Numbered from the stretch's first letter, positions 10,771-21,291 are shown. The stretch: 64,000 nt of DNA from Charina bottae (GCA_023362775.1 JALMGJ010000029.1:1330001-1394000), one strand, 5' to 3'. Numbers and translations are program-made. Notes: generated by a model not told the origin, from the sequence alone.

Positions 10771-10866
10771 GTTTCCACTGAGAAAATAGAAATCCAGTTG
10801 ACATGATTCAAGCTACAGGATGAGAAGTGGCTTCCTGACTGCCACAAGAGCCACCAAACCAAGACT

Positions 10867-11151
10867 AAAAGGTAGGTAAAGGTTTCCCCCACACAGTCGT
10901 GTCCGACTCTAGGGGCCGGTGCTCATCTCCGTTTCTCCGCCGAAGAGCCAGGGTTGTCCGAAGACGCTTCCGCGGTCATGTGGCCAGCATGACGCATGTG
11001 GAACGCTGTTACCTTCCCACCGAAGTGGTACCTATTCATCTACTGGCATTTGCATGCTTTCGAATTGCTAGGTTGGCAAGAGCTGGGGCCAGTGCGGGAG
11101 CTCACTCCGTCACGCCTGGTGTCTTAACCACTGAGCCATCGCGCCCCTTGC
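10867..11151 (-). mobile_element. Sauria SINE, copy 1
   Basis: Minus-strand copy. The tRNA-like head (GGCTCAGTGGTTAAG read on the minus strand) is at the right end near 11,125-11,147. The Bov-B/RTE-like tail (reverse of GTCGGACACGACT...TTTACC) is at the left. A 10-bp duplication AACCAAGACT flanks it (10857-10866; about 11152-11161). A frame across it is a by-product. Confidence 0.85.
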
Positions 11152-11919
11152 AACCAAGACTGCTTCTTCTTAAAGAACAATAAGTAGCTCCCCGTGTCCA
11201 GTCTTGACGAGAGCCTATTCGACTTCTGCAAGGCAGAGAAGCGGATTAAAATAGCCCTTCCTGCAGCTCCTAGGTCCAGACCATTTCCATTTCTTGGAAA
11301 AGCTCATAGCATAACTAGATGATTATTCCTCTCTGTTCTTTTCTGAGGAGCTGGAAGAAATGAATAGATAGGGCAACATAGGGTGTCAGTGTTAGTAAAT
11401 GTAGGCTGAATCTGATTAAAATGAGGAACCGATTTTGGAGCCAACTCTCTGACAGTGGTCATCGGCATTATCCAGTAAAGAAAAACCTGGCCTCTGGGAA
11501 GGTATCACTGATGAGAAAGATCAAAATAATCGAAACAGTCTCACTGCTCCCTTGAGGGAAGGATCAGCAAGCAGAACCTCACATATTTTGGGCACATAAT
11601 GCAAACAAACAAAAAATGCTTGCCAAGAGTGAGGGAAGTAGAAGAAAGGGAAGATAGTGGAGTATGTGGATGGAAAGAATCAAGTTGATTACTGGGATGC
11701 CCTTGGAAAAGCCTCAAGTTATTACGGGAGACAGGTCAAGATGGCAACCGGACATCCATGCAATTTCTGAACTCCATGGCAATGAGCAAACGTTGGTAAA
11801 GGATGGCAGATCCAGCTGCGATTAGATCTCAACATTCTTCATAGATAAAGCAACACACACCTTCACTGATTCATACAGTTTTGAGAATGGAAACTTACCT
11901 TGTAGCTGTTCTTTATTAG

Positions 11920-12130
11920 ATTTATATCCTGCCTTTCCTTCAGGAGGCTAAGGTGGCATACATACTGCCCCCTCTTTTTTTCTCCACAACAACCCTGGGA
12001 AGTGGGCTGGGACGAGAGAGTGTAACTGGTCCAAAGTCACCCGGGGGGGCTTCCCTGGGGGAGTGTAGACTTGAACCCGGGTCTCCCCGCTCATAGTTCA
12101 GCACCTTCCCCACTACACCACGCTCGCTTT
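11920..12130 (-). mobile_element. tRNA-derived SINE (MIR-like layout), minus strand
   Basis: Contains TTATATCCTGCCTTTCC near the left end and, toward the right, a reversed tRNA-like head (CTTGAACCCGGGTCTCC...CCACTACACCACGC). This is the common arrangement of reptile SINEs whose tail resembles a LINE 3' end. Confidence 0.6.
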
Positions 12131-12344
12131 CAGTCTACCCTAGAACTCACTTTTGGGGGAGGTGGGGTTCCTAAACCACACCCACTCAAATCTTGGTTCA
12201 GTAAAAAGGCCAAATCAGGAACAGGTAGATCTTTCAAGTTAAGTTTTTGTTCAATTTCTCATTTTTCTAACCTTCAGTTTCTGCATCAGTTTGCAATTTT
12301 AAAAAGAATCTTTGTAAAAAGTGCATGTTTTCTTGTGTGGTTCT

Positions 12345-12665
12345 GCTATGAGCCTCATGTGGCGCAGAGTGGTAGGCGGCAGTACTGCAACCGAAACTCT
12401 CCCCACGACCTGAGTTCGATCCCAGCGGAAGCTGGTTCTCAGGTAGACAGCTCAGGTCGACTCAGCCTTCCATCCTTCCGAGGTCGGTAAAATGAGTACC
12501 CAGCTTGCTGGGGGAAAGGTAAACACGACTGGAGAAGGCAATGGCAAACCACCCCACTCTATAGTCTGCCAGGAAAACGTCGCGAAAGTGGCGTCTCCCC
12601 AGGGGTCACATGACTCGGTGCTTGCACAAGGGAACCTTTCCTTTCCTTTCCTTCTGCTATGTACG
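12345..12665 (+). mobile_element. tRNA-derived SINE, plus strand
   Basis: Plus-strand copy with a tRNA-like head (GTGGCGCAGAGTGGTAGGC as A box; GAGTTCGATCCCAG as B box at about 12,412-12,425). The body CTCAGCCTTCCATCCTTCCG and GTCGGTAAAATGAGTACC is a well-known squamate SINE body. It ends in a (CCTTT)n-like run at about 12,635-12,655. Confidence 0.7.
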
Positions 12666-12826
12666 CATTTTATACCTATGTAAACCTGGACTAAAAAAAT
12701 GGGGAAGTTTGGAGCATAGCTACATTCCATTTTATGTGTAAGTCCAGGAAGTGCAGATTAGGAAAGTTTGCATTATAAAAGCATGCTAAACATTTTTTCC
12801 ACTGTTCGCAGTCCATTGGATTCATT

Positions 12827-12982
12827 TAGCGGTGTCTGCAGGGTATGGTCAAAAAAGCCAAGATGACGGCTGCAACGATATGATTGAAACGCTGCCCATT
12901 TTTTATGTGCCTTGTAGGTAGAACTTCAATCATATTGTTCCAACTGCCATCTTGACTTTTTTGACCACACCCTGCAGACACG
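12827..12982. mobile_element. MITE of the GGGTGTGGTC family, best-bounded copy
   Basis: 156 bp with about 35-bp inverted ends of the form GGTGTCTGCAGGGT..GGTC AAAAAAG(T)CAAGATG. It is flanked by a perfect 10-bp direct repeat TGGATTCATT (12817-12826, 12983-12992). A 9-10-bp duplication would suit a Mutator-like origin. Ten copies of this family occur in the window. Confidence 0.7.
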
Positions 12983-13326
12983 TGGATTCATTGCTTGGCA
13001 ATAGAAAGTAATAAATGCTACTTAAAAGAAACGAGGCCCCAGCAACTCTTAAGAAAGCTGCTAGGGAACTCCACCTTAATGAAACATTGTTTGACACATC
13101 TGATTGCATTAATTATCACCTTCTGTTGAACTTATAATTCTTAAGACGAGCTATTTGAGCATGCAGCAGCAACCCCAACCAAATGTGTTTGTGGATAGTG
13201 TGGATTCATTCCAATCTGACTTCAGCCCAACTTTCTCAGTGGCTCAAATGGACAGTAAACAGGCAAAATGAGGATGAGTCTCTCGATTTCTGTGGACTGG
13301 TCAGCAGTACCCCCATTCATCAAGAC

Positions 13327-13446
13327 GTCTACGGCCATACTACCCTGAAAACTCCCGATCCCGTCTGATCTTGGAAGCTAAGCAGGGTCAGGCCTGGTTA
13401 GTACTTGGATGGGAGACCGCCTGGGAATACCAGCTGCTGTAGGCTT
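13327..13446 (+). rRNA. 5S rRNA-like copy, full length, probably a pseudogene
   Basis: Exactly 120 nt, collinear from GTCTACGGCCATAC to TGCTGTAGGCTT. I estimate about 10 substitutions relative to the vertebrate 5S consensus from memory. The internal promoter is well kept: AAGCTAAGCAGGG (box A region) and GATGGGAGACCGCCTGGG (box C). There is no T-run terminator straight after it; the next bases are ATGGGG, the head of a tRNA-SINE. It is single, not in a tandem array. So it is either a dispersed 5S pseudogene or the head of a chimeric SINE. A functional gene is less likely. Confidence 0.65.
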
Positions 13447-13955
13447 ATGGGGCGCGGTAGCTCAGCGGGTTAAACCGCTGAGCGGTTAGTCTGCCGACCA
13501 TAAGGCTGGCGGTTCGAATCCGCGTGGCGAGGTGAGCTCTCGTCACTAGCCCCAGCTTCTGTCAACCCAGCAGTTCGAAAGCTAATTGCGAGTAGATAAA
13601 TGGGTACCACTTACGTGGGGCAATTTGCTGGCGTCCTTTCGGGGGTCGCCCTCGGACCGAAAGAAGACCTGGTGATTCCCGTGGATAACGGCGGAGGTCG
13701 GCGGTTCCCGATGACAACCTCCAGGACGTCAGCAGCCGGCTCGGAAGCGAGGCATTCTGGGGCATGTTGTCCGTTGCCTGCGGAAGAAGAGTCGGTTCCC
13801 TCACCCCCTCCCTAATGCGCGGTAATATTGTAACATTGTTAATATATGATGTATAAATATATGAATTTCAATTATTGTAAGCCGCCTAGAGCCCTCCGTC
13901 TAGGGAGGGGATAGGCGGAGTATAAATACGTAGATAAATAAATAAATAAACAAGT
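13447..13955 (+). mobile_element. tRNA-derived SINE directly after the 5S copy
   Basis: Begins ATGGGGCGCGGTAGCTCAG and has an A box (TAGCTCAGCGGG) and a B box (GGTTCGAATCC at about 13,511-13,521). A CpG-rich body follows, then a tail TAAGCCGCCTAGAGCCC and an (AAAT)n end at 13,930-13,950. It abuts the 5S-like copy without any spacer. Confidence 0.75.
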
Positions 13956-14095
13956 CGACCCGGTAGACCTTCTGCTTGAAGTGGAACAGGGTCCCCTGTA
14001 CCGCATTTCCGCTTAAGAGGTCCTTGTCCAAAGTGGTGCCGGGAACTTCCGTCCTGGGTTGTGTTAGGAGAGTGGTCCAGAAAGCTTACTGAGTC

Positions 14096-14735
14096 TTTTT
14101 TTTTTTTTGGTTTAAACTTTATTAATTTTCAGGGTATAGCTAAAATACAAAATAGAAAATACAGAAAAGCAAGAAAATAGAACTAAAGAAAAAACTATAA
14201 AAGTGCAAATAGACAGAAAACAAAGACGGAAAAGTGACTTCTGACTTTCTCCAATACAGATATAGATCAATTTACAAAAATAATCTCTTACCAATGATTA
14301 AACCGTAGTAACATTATTTCTATTAAAATAAACCAATTAATCATTAAAACCCAAAATCAGAACATCATTTTTTTCTACCACAAGCAAGTACTCTAGAAGT
14401 GGTTGCCAAACAGATATAAATCCAGAAACCGAATGTTCTCTAATTAATACTGTTAATTTAGCCATTTGGGCCAGATCCATTAATTTAGCAATGCAATCTT
14501 CAACCGTAGGTATCTGTGGATCTTTACATCTCTGTGCGTATAAAAGTCTTGCAGCTGTGATCATATATAAAAACAAAACTCCATGTTGTTTCTCCAACTC
14601 CTTCTCCATCAAACCCAAAGGAACAGTTCCGGCTTTTTTTGTATGTTCGCTTTTAAAATCTTTTGGATAATAATGCATATTTGATCCCAAAATGTTTTGG
14701 CTTTCTCACATATCCACCAGAGAAAAGCTTCCTGA
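14096..14735 (-). mobile_element. L1 LINE 3' end, 5'-truncated
   Basis: A T-run at 14,097-14,109 on the + strand is the poly(A) tail of a minus-strand L1. The minus-strand frame at 14,337-14,690 contains ITAARLLYAQRCKDPQIPTV, and another frame gives WICEKAKTFWDQI, both typical of the L1 ORF2 C-terminal region. The copy starts at about 14,735 and has frameshifts. Confidence 0.75.
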
Positions 14736-14736
14736 A

Positions 14737-14975
14737 TCTTGAGGCATATTGGTTACCAGTTCATTTCTGGATTCAATTCAAAGTGAGGGCATAATTTTTA
14801 AGCCTTGAAATGGCCTGACATCGAGGTATCTTAAGAGTCCTGAGGCGCCCAGCCACGCCCAGTTCAATGTCACCGCGTTGCACGCAGCCCAGCAATAGGG
14901 CGTGGATGATGGGACCTTTCTGAAACAGCAGGCTGTTACATATGGAAAAATGGCCCTGGCCCTTTCACTATTTAC
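14737..14975 (+). mobile_element. L2-like LINE fragment
   Basis: Plus-strand HWLPV-like and FWIQFKV-like residues (frame broken) around 14,745-14,785 resemble the RT C-terminal motif LHWLPV..RIQFKV of L2-type LINEs. Short and degraded. Confidence 0.45.
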
Positions 14976-15656
14976 CTTTCAGCTGTAATCAAAATTCTTC
15001 CGGAAGCTTTTTAAAATAAAGTTTTTATTAATTAAATATTGGCTGCTCTGCTTGATGAACTGGCTTTTTGAGAGCCAAAAGGCTTTTTCAAAAAGTATTT
15101 CTATTTGCCAACTGAGTAACTGTTTAAGCAAATGCCACATATAAATGTTGAAAATAAATACATGTATTTCAGCTACAGTGAATGTTCTAATTTCATCTTT
15201 GTCAGCCCTAGAATCCTTCAATTTTACCCTAAATTGGACCTTGGCTGACAGTTTGCAAACAAAGGCTGATAATTAAAGTGTTCACTTTATCTAAACATGC
15301 AACTATTTTAGATTTAACATATACCATTATATTAATGATGCTGCTCATTTAAGTACATTTACAAAAAATATTATAATACCTTACACACACTATAATTACT
15401 GAGGTGGGCAAATGTAGCTCTATATGGTTAAGGTGTAGAAAATTTGCTGAACTACTAAAGATGGATCCTGTGAGAAGATGGGGGAATAAATGGCATCTCA
15501 GAAATAAAAATAAAATTCTCAACTGCAAAATATGAGTAATTAGCATATCCTGGAACTGCACAAGTTTAAAATAAATTTTATGCTGAGAAATAATAGTATG
15601 GCTGTTGTGGGTCTTCTGGGCTTCGTGGTCGTGTTCTGGAAGTTGTGGTTCCTAAC

Positions 15657-15688
15657 GTTTCGCCAGCATCTGTGGCCGGCATCTTCAG
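15657..15688 (-). ncRNA. Hammerhead-like core, intact arm
   Basis: Minus strand: CTGAAGA, stem II with GCCGGC and GCTGGC sides and a purine-rich loop, then GAAAC. All core residues are present, with one extra T before stem II. Confidence 0.45.
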
Positions 15689-15753
15689 AGGGCAGGAGCA
15701 CAGACAGAAGCAAACTCTCTGTGCCCCTTTGCTTCTGTCTGTGCTCCTGCCCT

Positions 15754-15785
15754 CTGAAGATGCCGGCCACAGATGCTGGCAAAAC
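15754..15785 (+). ncRNA. Hammerhead-like core, damaged arm
   Basis: Same motif on the plus strand, but the conserved G of GAAAC is A (GGCAAAAC). This arm should be inactive even if the other is not. Confidence 0.45.
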
Positions 15786-16136
15786 GTTAGGAACCACAGC
15801 TTCCAGAACACGGCCACACAGCCCGGAAGACCCACAACAGCCATCAAACTCCGGCCGTGAAAGCCTTCGACAATACAAATAATAGTATCTTTGTTATGGT
15901 CAGTGATAGCAGTTTATACAATTTTTGTAAGAGGGCACAAGGCTCAAATTAAAACATATAAACATTAGGTTAAAAATCAATAAAAGTAAATTAAATGGTT
16001 CAGGCTGCTGAACACTCTAAATACAAATAGAATACTAAAAACCTAAATTCTTAAAACTCCTTAACTAGATCATAAAACTACATTATAAATAAAATGCTAA
16101 AATTCTAGCATACTAGGTATGCTAGAGTGAGTGTGG

Positions 16137-16397
16137 GTCTTTCCAAACTGTGTGTCGCGACACAAAAGTGTGTCACCACACACAGTCTGGTGTGTCGCCA
16201 CACAACCTGGAAGCGCTGATCATCATCAGCGCTTCCGGGTTTTCCCGCGGCGACACACCAACTGCAGTGCGCAAAACCCGAAAGCAGCAGCAGCGCTTCC
16301 GGGTTTTTGCGCGCTGCCACACTTCCGGATTTTCCCGCGGCGACACACCAACGCCGGTTGGTGTGTCGCCGCGGGAAAAACTTTGGAAAGCCCTGGT
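16137..16397. mobile_element. hAT-like MITE related to the expandable family
   Basis: Ends CTTTCCAAACTGTGTGTCG and CTTTGGAAAGCCCTG are inverted relatives of the 463-1280 family ends. The interior has several GTGTGTCGCC/GGCGACACAC inverted segments around CGCTTCCGGG repeats and no 56-bp array. The target duplication is unclear. Confidence 0.5.
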
Positions 16398-17287
16398 CTA
16401 TATATACAGTGGATATATATTGTGATCAGTGACAAGTGAGACATAATAGAAAACCTAAAAACACAAAACAGCATAGCAAGCATTAAAAAAAATGTATATT
16501 TATGAGATCCTAAAATTAGGGGAGTAATTTCCTGCATAAAGGAATGGCTGAGAGAAATTTAGAGATGTTAGGATTCAGGTCCAAGAGTAGAAACTAACAG
16601 ATCTTCCTCAGGACGAGTGGAACTACTGTTAGCAAGCCAAAGGATTGGGTACAAGCTGCTGTAGAAAGGACTTCAAAGGAATACGGGTGGGAGAAAGAGT
16701 TTATACTTAGGGCATTGTTGAATTTGCGGGGGGGGGGGGGTTCCTCTTGTTGATAAGTTATCCACTGTTGCAATCTGATGCAGGTGAATGAGATGCATGT
16801 TGTTAATTATATGTGGTTCTGCTCAAGGGCATTGTAGGAATTCTGAGATGGTAGTACCAGAACTCCACACAGCTTCTTATTAGTATATAGCAGAGTAGAA
16901 GCATTCCCATAAACTTGCACAAGGCTTAGTCAGTTCAAAACACAAAATAAACACAATTCACACATTAATGTAAAGTTACATAAAAACGAGTTTACAATTT
17001 TATTGTAACTCACAGTTCCTTAGTAGAAACGGTCCATGTGTGCGAGCAAGTGGTTCTGACCAAACCCACAGTCTTCATTAATGTGGCCTTGCTGTTTGGA
17101 AGTATGAGAAACACGTGGCAGCAGCCATAGCTGCCACCCTCCTTGGTAGGAGATCCAAGCAGAAAGAGAAAGAGAAGGAAACAGGAAACCGGGATTCAGC
17201 CCCTCCCACACAAAGCAAGTAAGATCAGGTTACAGCAGAGGCTGTCTGTGTGTGAGACGTGCTTGGTTGAAACCCGATCTCTAACAG

Positions 17288-17404
17288 GCATCAGGTGTCA
17301 AAAAAATCAGGATGGTGGGCACAACCATGTGATGGAAGTCCCAACCCTTTTTGCATACATCACATGCACTTTAAAAGGGGTGGGGCTTCAATCACAGTCA
17401 TGAT
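17288..17404. mobile_element. MITE of the GGGTGTGGTC family, partial
   Basis: Contains GTGTCAAAAAAATCAGGATGG and the family interior, including GGGGTGGGGCTTCAATCACA. The right inverted end is missing. Confidence 0.5.
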
Positions 17405-17979
17405 CAATACCTTGACTTTCTCCCCCTTGGATGCTCTTAGATTTGCTCAAAATGAGCAGAAGCAAATCGGCAGCAGAATCAGTTTGCTGCTTATCAAAGT
17501 CCATAACTGTTGATTAATTATAATGCTGGTATCATCACCATCATCCTCATCCTTTTTCTTTCTTTCTAAATGTTTGAAATTATTTTTCATTAGCTTCCAT
17601 TTTGAATGAGAGTCAGCTTGGAGGTTGATGTGCAAAAACACAGAATACTTTCTCTGTCTACTTACAATATCTGTGCGAAATGGTCGAATTAGATTGCCTA
17701 TTCATTAGAGTTGTAATGTCATAGTATCTTTAGATTCATTTTGGTTTTAATTACTTACAAAGTGTTTCTAGTATATTCTGTCCTTTTAACACATTATTTA
17801 ATTTTCAAGCAAGGTGCGAAGTCACCAAAGGAAGCTTGACAGAGGCTTCTTTTTAAGGCTGCAAGGAGCCATATAATATTTTGATACTAGCATGGCTTCA
17901 GGCTCAAAAAACATCTGAGTCTTGGAAATAAGAGAACTATAAAATGAGCATGCAATCTAGCTCTGCTTAATTGAAGGAT

Positions 17980-18150
17980 CGGTGTAGAGCAGTGGCTAAG
18001 GTCTTGGATCTCCAGCCAGGAAAAGCCAGTTCAAGTCTGCCTTCAGCCGGGCAACTCATTGGGTGGCTACAGCCGTTTTGGCCCAACCTACCGGCAAGGC
18101 GGGTCTTGTGAAGATGAAATGAAGGGATGTACTCTGCCTTGAGAAACCAA
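17980..18150 (+). mobile_element. tRNA-derived SINE
   Basis: tRNA-like head GTAGAGCAGTGGCTAAGG with B-box-like CCAGTTCAAGTCTGCC, then a short body. Degraded and short. Confidence 0.5.
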
Positions 18151-18579
18151 TACATCTTTTCATACTCTCTAAGCAGTCTTCTCCAGTCTGGTGTTCTTAG
18201 GTCATGGCTAGCAAACTACAGGCACTGGTCCTACCATCTTGGAATTGTGGATGTTGTAATCCAACACTTGTGGAAGGTCCATCATTGGAGAAACGGAGGA
18301 CTTTTTACCTTCCGCTGCTGTAGATTTGACATTGTAGAGTTCCCTGCAGTGTTGGGGGATTTTGCTCTACTGTCTCTGAGTTGTGATTGAGTGTCCAGGA
18401 TTCAGGTGGTAAGCAAGTTGTGAATCTCCATTCAATTCTCCTAACTCTTTGAAGGTTTTCCCATGCTGAACTTGAACCTTTCCACACAAGATCATAACTT
18501 GTAAGGAATTGACTGTGCCCTACAAATAATTCAGACTAAATAAATGTGAAGAAGTGTACAATTTGCAGTATCTCATGAG

Positions 18580-18744
18580 GGCTCTGCAGAGGGAGTCAAA
18601 AAAGTCAAGATGGTGGCTGTGACTGTGTGATTGAAGCCCTAACCTTTACTTACATTACACGTGTGATACATGAAAAAAAGGCAGGACCTTGATTGTGCAG
18701 TCACAACTGTCATCTTGACTTTTTTGACCACTCTTGGTGCCCCT
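18580..18744. mobile_element. MITE of the GGGTGTGGTC family
   Basis: Inverted ends GGAGTCAAAAAAGTCAAGAT and ATCTTGACTTTTTTGACCAC flank the family interior; the outer ends are degraded. Confidence 0.65.
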
Positions 18745-19224
18745 GTTGGGAGTACAAAGAGTGGTCTTATAGATAAAGAAGGCAGAACCAGACTTTTCTC
18801 TCTTCCTCAGCAGTGGGGCAGACACTGGAAGAGGGTCAGAATGGTGATGATTCAAATTGCATCGCTACCAATTTTTGAGCATTTTGAAGCATACAGTCCT
18901 AAATTTAGAAGAATAATCCTCTGTAAATAATCCATGGAGGGAAATCCATTTATGTGTAAGGATTGATTCTGCAAATACCGTATGTATTACAGAAGAATAT
19001 GACCTTGAGTTTAAAAGGAACACCCCCTGAAAAAAGATTAGCTAGAATCTAATATGCCTCCTTTAGTATATTCTCAGGGAATGGAAGGCAACAGTCCCAT
19101 TTAAAGGGGAAAGCCCCAATCTTCCTTTCAAAGAAATACAGAGGAAATACAGCACTTCGGAGAAATACCTCGAAGCCCAACTCAGTAACCTGGGTGGCTG
19201 TCTAGTGCCCATAAAACATAGAGA

Positions 19225-19690
19225 CTAGCCCTGCTGGATCAGGGCAAAGACCCTCTTAATCCAGCATATTTTTTCTGGCAATGGCCAGCCAGGTGCCTTG
19301 GTGGATTCACACACAGGAGATGGAGACATACTGTGTCTCCCATGATTTGTCCTCTTGCAGCTGGGATTTGGAAGCCATCTGCCCCCAAAGTAGAGGTAAC
19401 ACTAGGACTCTGTAGAATTTACTCCATTCCCTTTGAAAGCCATTGAACTGCCATCACCACATCCCGTGGTAGGGAATTCCACAGGTTAATTATGCATTTT
19501 CCTCTGTCTGTTGTAAATCTCTGTCCAATCACCGTCATTGGACGGCCCTGGTCCTCGAAAAAACTTCTCCTTGTCTACTTTCTCCATGCATGCTCTCAAG
19601 TTCCCCTTGCTTCTGCCAGTTGGTTTATATATGGAAATATTTAAAATATTTCTAGGCAGCCTTTAAGGACCATATCTCCTTCAAGTGCAT
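19225..19690. repeat. Old interspersed repeat, unclassified
   Basis: Starts AGCCCTGCTGGATCAGGGC and contains GGAATTCCACAGGTTAATTA, wording I recognise from a dispersed amniote repeat. I cannot name the family. Confidence 0.35.
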
Positions 19691-19774
19691 TTGCAACAAT
19701 AAGTTCCCATATGGTTATGAAACAGTAACAAAACCCATCATTCCAATATCTAACCAAATATTAAAATCAGGATA

Positions 19775-20085
19775 AAAAGGTTTTCCCCTGCACAGTCGTG
19801 TCCGTCTCCAGGGGGCGGTGCTCATCTCCGTTTCTTAGCCAAAGAGCCAGCACTGTCCGAAGACGCTTCCGCAGTCATGTGGCCGGCATGACGTGTGCGG
19901 AACGCTGTTACCATCCCGCCGAAGTGGTACCTATTTACTTGCATTTGCATGCTTTCAAATTGCTAGGTTGGCAAGAGCTGGGGCGAGTGCGGGAGCTCAC
20001 TCCGTCACGCAGCGCTCCGGTCTTGAACCGCTGACCTTCTGATCGACAAGCCTGGCATCTTAACCACTGAGCCATCGCGCCCCCT
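19775..20085 (-). mobile_element. Sauria SINE, copy 2
   Basis: Minus-strand copy with a perfect 14-bp target duplication TTAAAATCAGGATA (19761-19774 and 20086-20099). The tRNA-like head is at the right (GGCTCAGTGGTTAAGATGCC on the minus strand). Well preserved. Confidence 0.9.
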
Positions 20086-20520
20086 TTAAAATCAGGATAC
20101 CAGTGCAATTAAACCCAGGGCTGAATAATCCAATAAAATGCATTTAAGGGCTGGTTTAGCTCCCTTACAACTATTGGCATGAAATCTATGAGGCCATTGG
20201 TCTTTTATGTCTCTCTAACGCCAGACTGATCCATCATTCAGTCCCTGATGAATAAGCGAGCTTTCGTGACTTTTAGTCAATCAACCTTAGATAAAAATGG
20301 TGGGACTTCAATAGTGAAAACCATTATTTCCCATAGCTAATTTATCAGGGACCAGATCCATAGGAATGGATGAAGTCTGCTCCACAACCCTTAATTTACA
20401 ATACTGTAAGGTGGTTAATATAGATTAGAGTTTTAGCAGATATTCTACCATTCATTTACCACAATTTGACAGTTAATGGCTATTATTTTTTTCTTCCCAT
20501 CACTTGTAGATGGATAACAT

Positions 20521-20930
20521 TCACAGATTCATAGAATGTAGGGGTTGGAGGTGGATTCTCTACTGCAGTGTTTCTTAAACTTTTTTTTCTCAGGTCCCCT
20601 TCCCACTTTTAAAACCTATGGAGAAGAGTTTTGTTTGTATGGGTTATATTTATTGATATTTACTGTATTAAAAATTAAAATTGATGCATTTGCTGCTGAT
20701 GCTGCTTCGCATGATTGTTTGATGGGATTCTAATACTGTATTATTTTTCAGGATAGGCTGGCAAATAATTTTGATTTCGCAGACCCCTGAGAGGGTCTTG
20801 AGGGACCCCAGGGGTCGTAGGACCACACTTTAAGAAACACTGCTCTAGTCCAACACATGGCCACCCAGGATCCAGCTAAAATCTCCTCTGCAGGAGACTT
20901 TGCCATCTCCCAAGATAATCTGCTGAATGG
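20521..20930 (-). mobile_element. CR1-like 3' fragment split by a MITE
   Basis: ACAGATTCATAGAATGTAGG...GGTTGGA at 20,524-20,555 and CTAGTCCAACACATGGCCA at 20,850-20,868 are two halves of the typical CR1 3'-end wording (reverse orientation). The hAT MITE at 20,572-20,846 separates them. Confidence 0.55.
20572..20846. mobile_element. hAT MITE nested in the CR1 fragment
   Basis: Inverted ends CAGTGTTTCTTAAACTTTTT and CTTTAAGAAACACTG. The 8-bp flanks CTCTACTG and CTCTAGTC match at 6 positions, and the position inside a CR1 fragment confirms an insertion. AT-rich interior with no coding sequence; exact limits uncertain by one or two bases. Confidence 0.65.
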
Positions 20931-21289
20931 TTGGACAGCAATAGTGGTTTATTGGTTGGATGGTTCTCCCGGTGTTGGCCTTTTTCAGAATACCACCTTC
21001 CATATTTTAGCCATATATCATAGCTTCCTGGAGCCTAAACTGCTGCTTACCAGCCAGCTCTTTTAAACTAGTTGGCAGAATATTCACCCTCCAGAGTTCC
21101 AGGGCAGTTGAAACAGGCAATGGCATGGTGATACGCCAGAGCTGGTCGTCAAAAGGTAAGGCTTATTTGAAGGGAAGATTTCAAGGATTAGCTCGTGTTC
21201 GAAGAAACAGGGCTTTGGAGAATCTTTGCCTAAGAGGCACTCTAGCTATAGATGAGGATGTAATTTGAAAGAGTACTGTAACCCTCCTT

Positions 21290-21291
<2 letters not shown>

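Larger units (their letters stand above)
10153..10816 (+). mobile_element. Penelope-like element, truncated, with inverted terminal arms
   Basis: A 664-bp unit flanked by a 13-bp target duplication, AGGATGAGAAGTG (10140-10152 and 10817-10829). The outer arms (about 10,189-10,355 and 10,655-10,816) are inverted copies of each other. Each contains a hammerhead-ribozyme-like core. Between them on the + strand, about 10,381-10,520, is the end of a GIY-YIG endonuclease frame (GHSIEDINVHILDREDRWF, then ...NPSLNRGG), a signature of Penelope-like ORF C-termini. The RT part is absent, as expected for a 5'-truncated copy with inverted pLTRs. Family assignment rests on motif recognition. Confidence 0.8.
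15600..15876. mobile_element. Minimal palindromic Penelope-like unit
   Basis: A 277-bp element flanked by a perfect 12-bp target duplication AAATAATAGTAT (15588-15599 and 15877-15888). It consists almost wholly of two inverted arms (about 15,600-15,717 and 15,727-15,850) meeting near 15,720. Each arm holds a hammerhead-like core. No coding sequence remains. It is a different subfamily from 10,153-10,816 but has the same architecture. Confidence 0.75.

Noticed and set aside
13447..13530. A functional tRNA gene
   Set aside because: A and B boxes are good, but the sequence continues without a terminator into a SINE body and (AAAT)n tail, and the cloverleaf cannot be completed as a normal tRNA.
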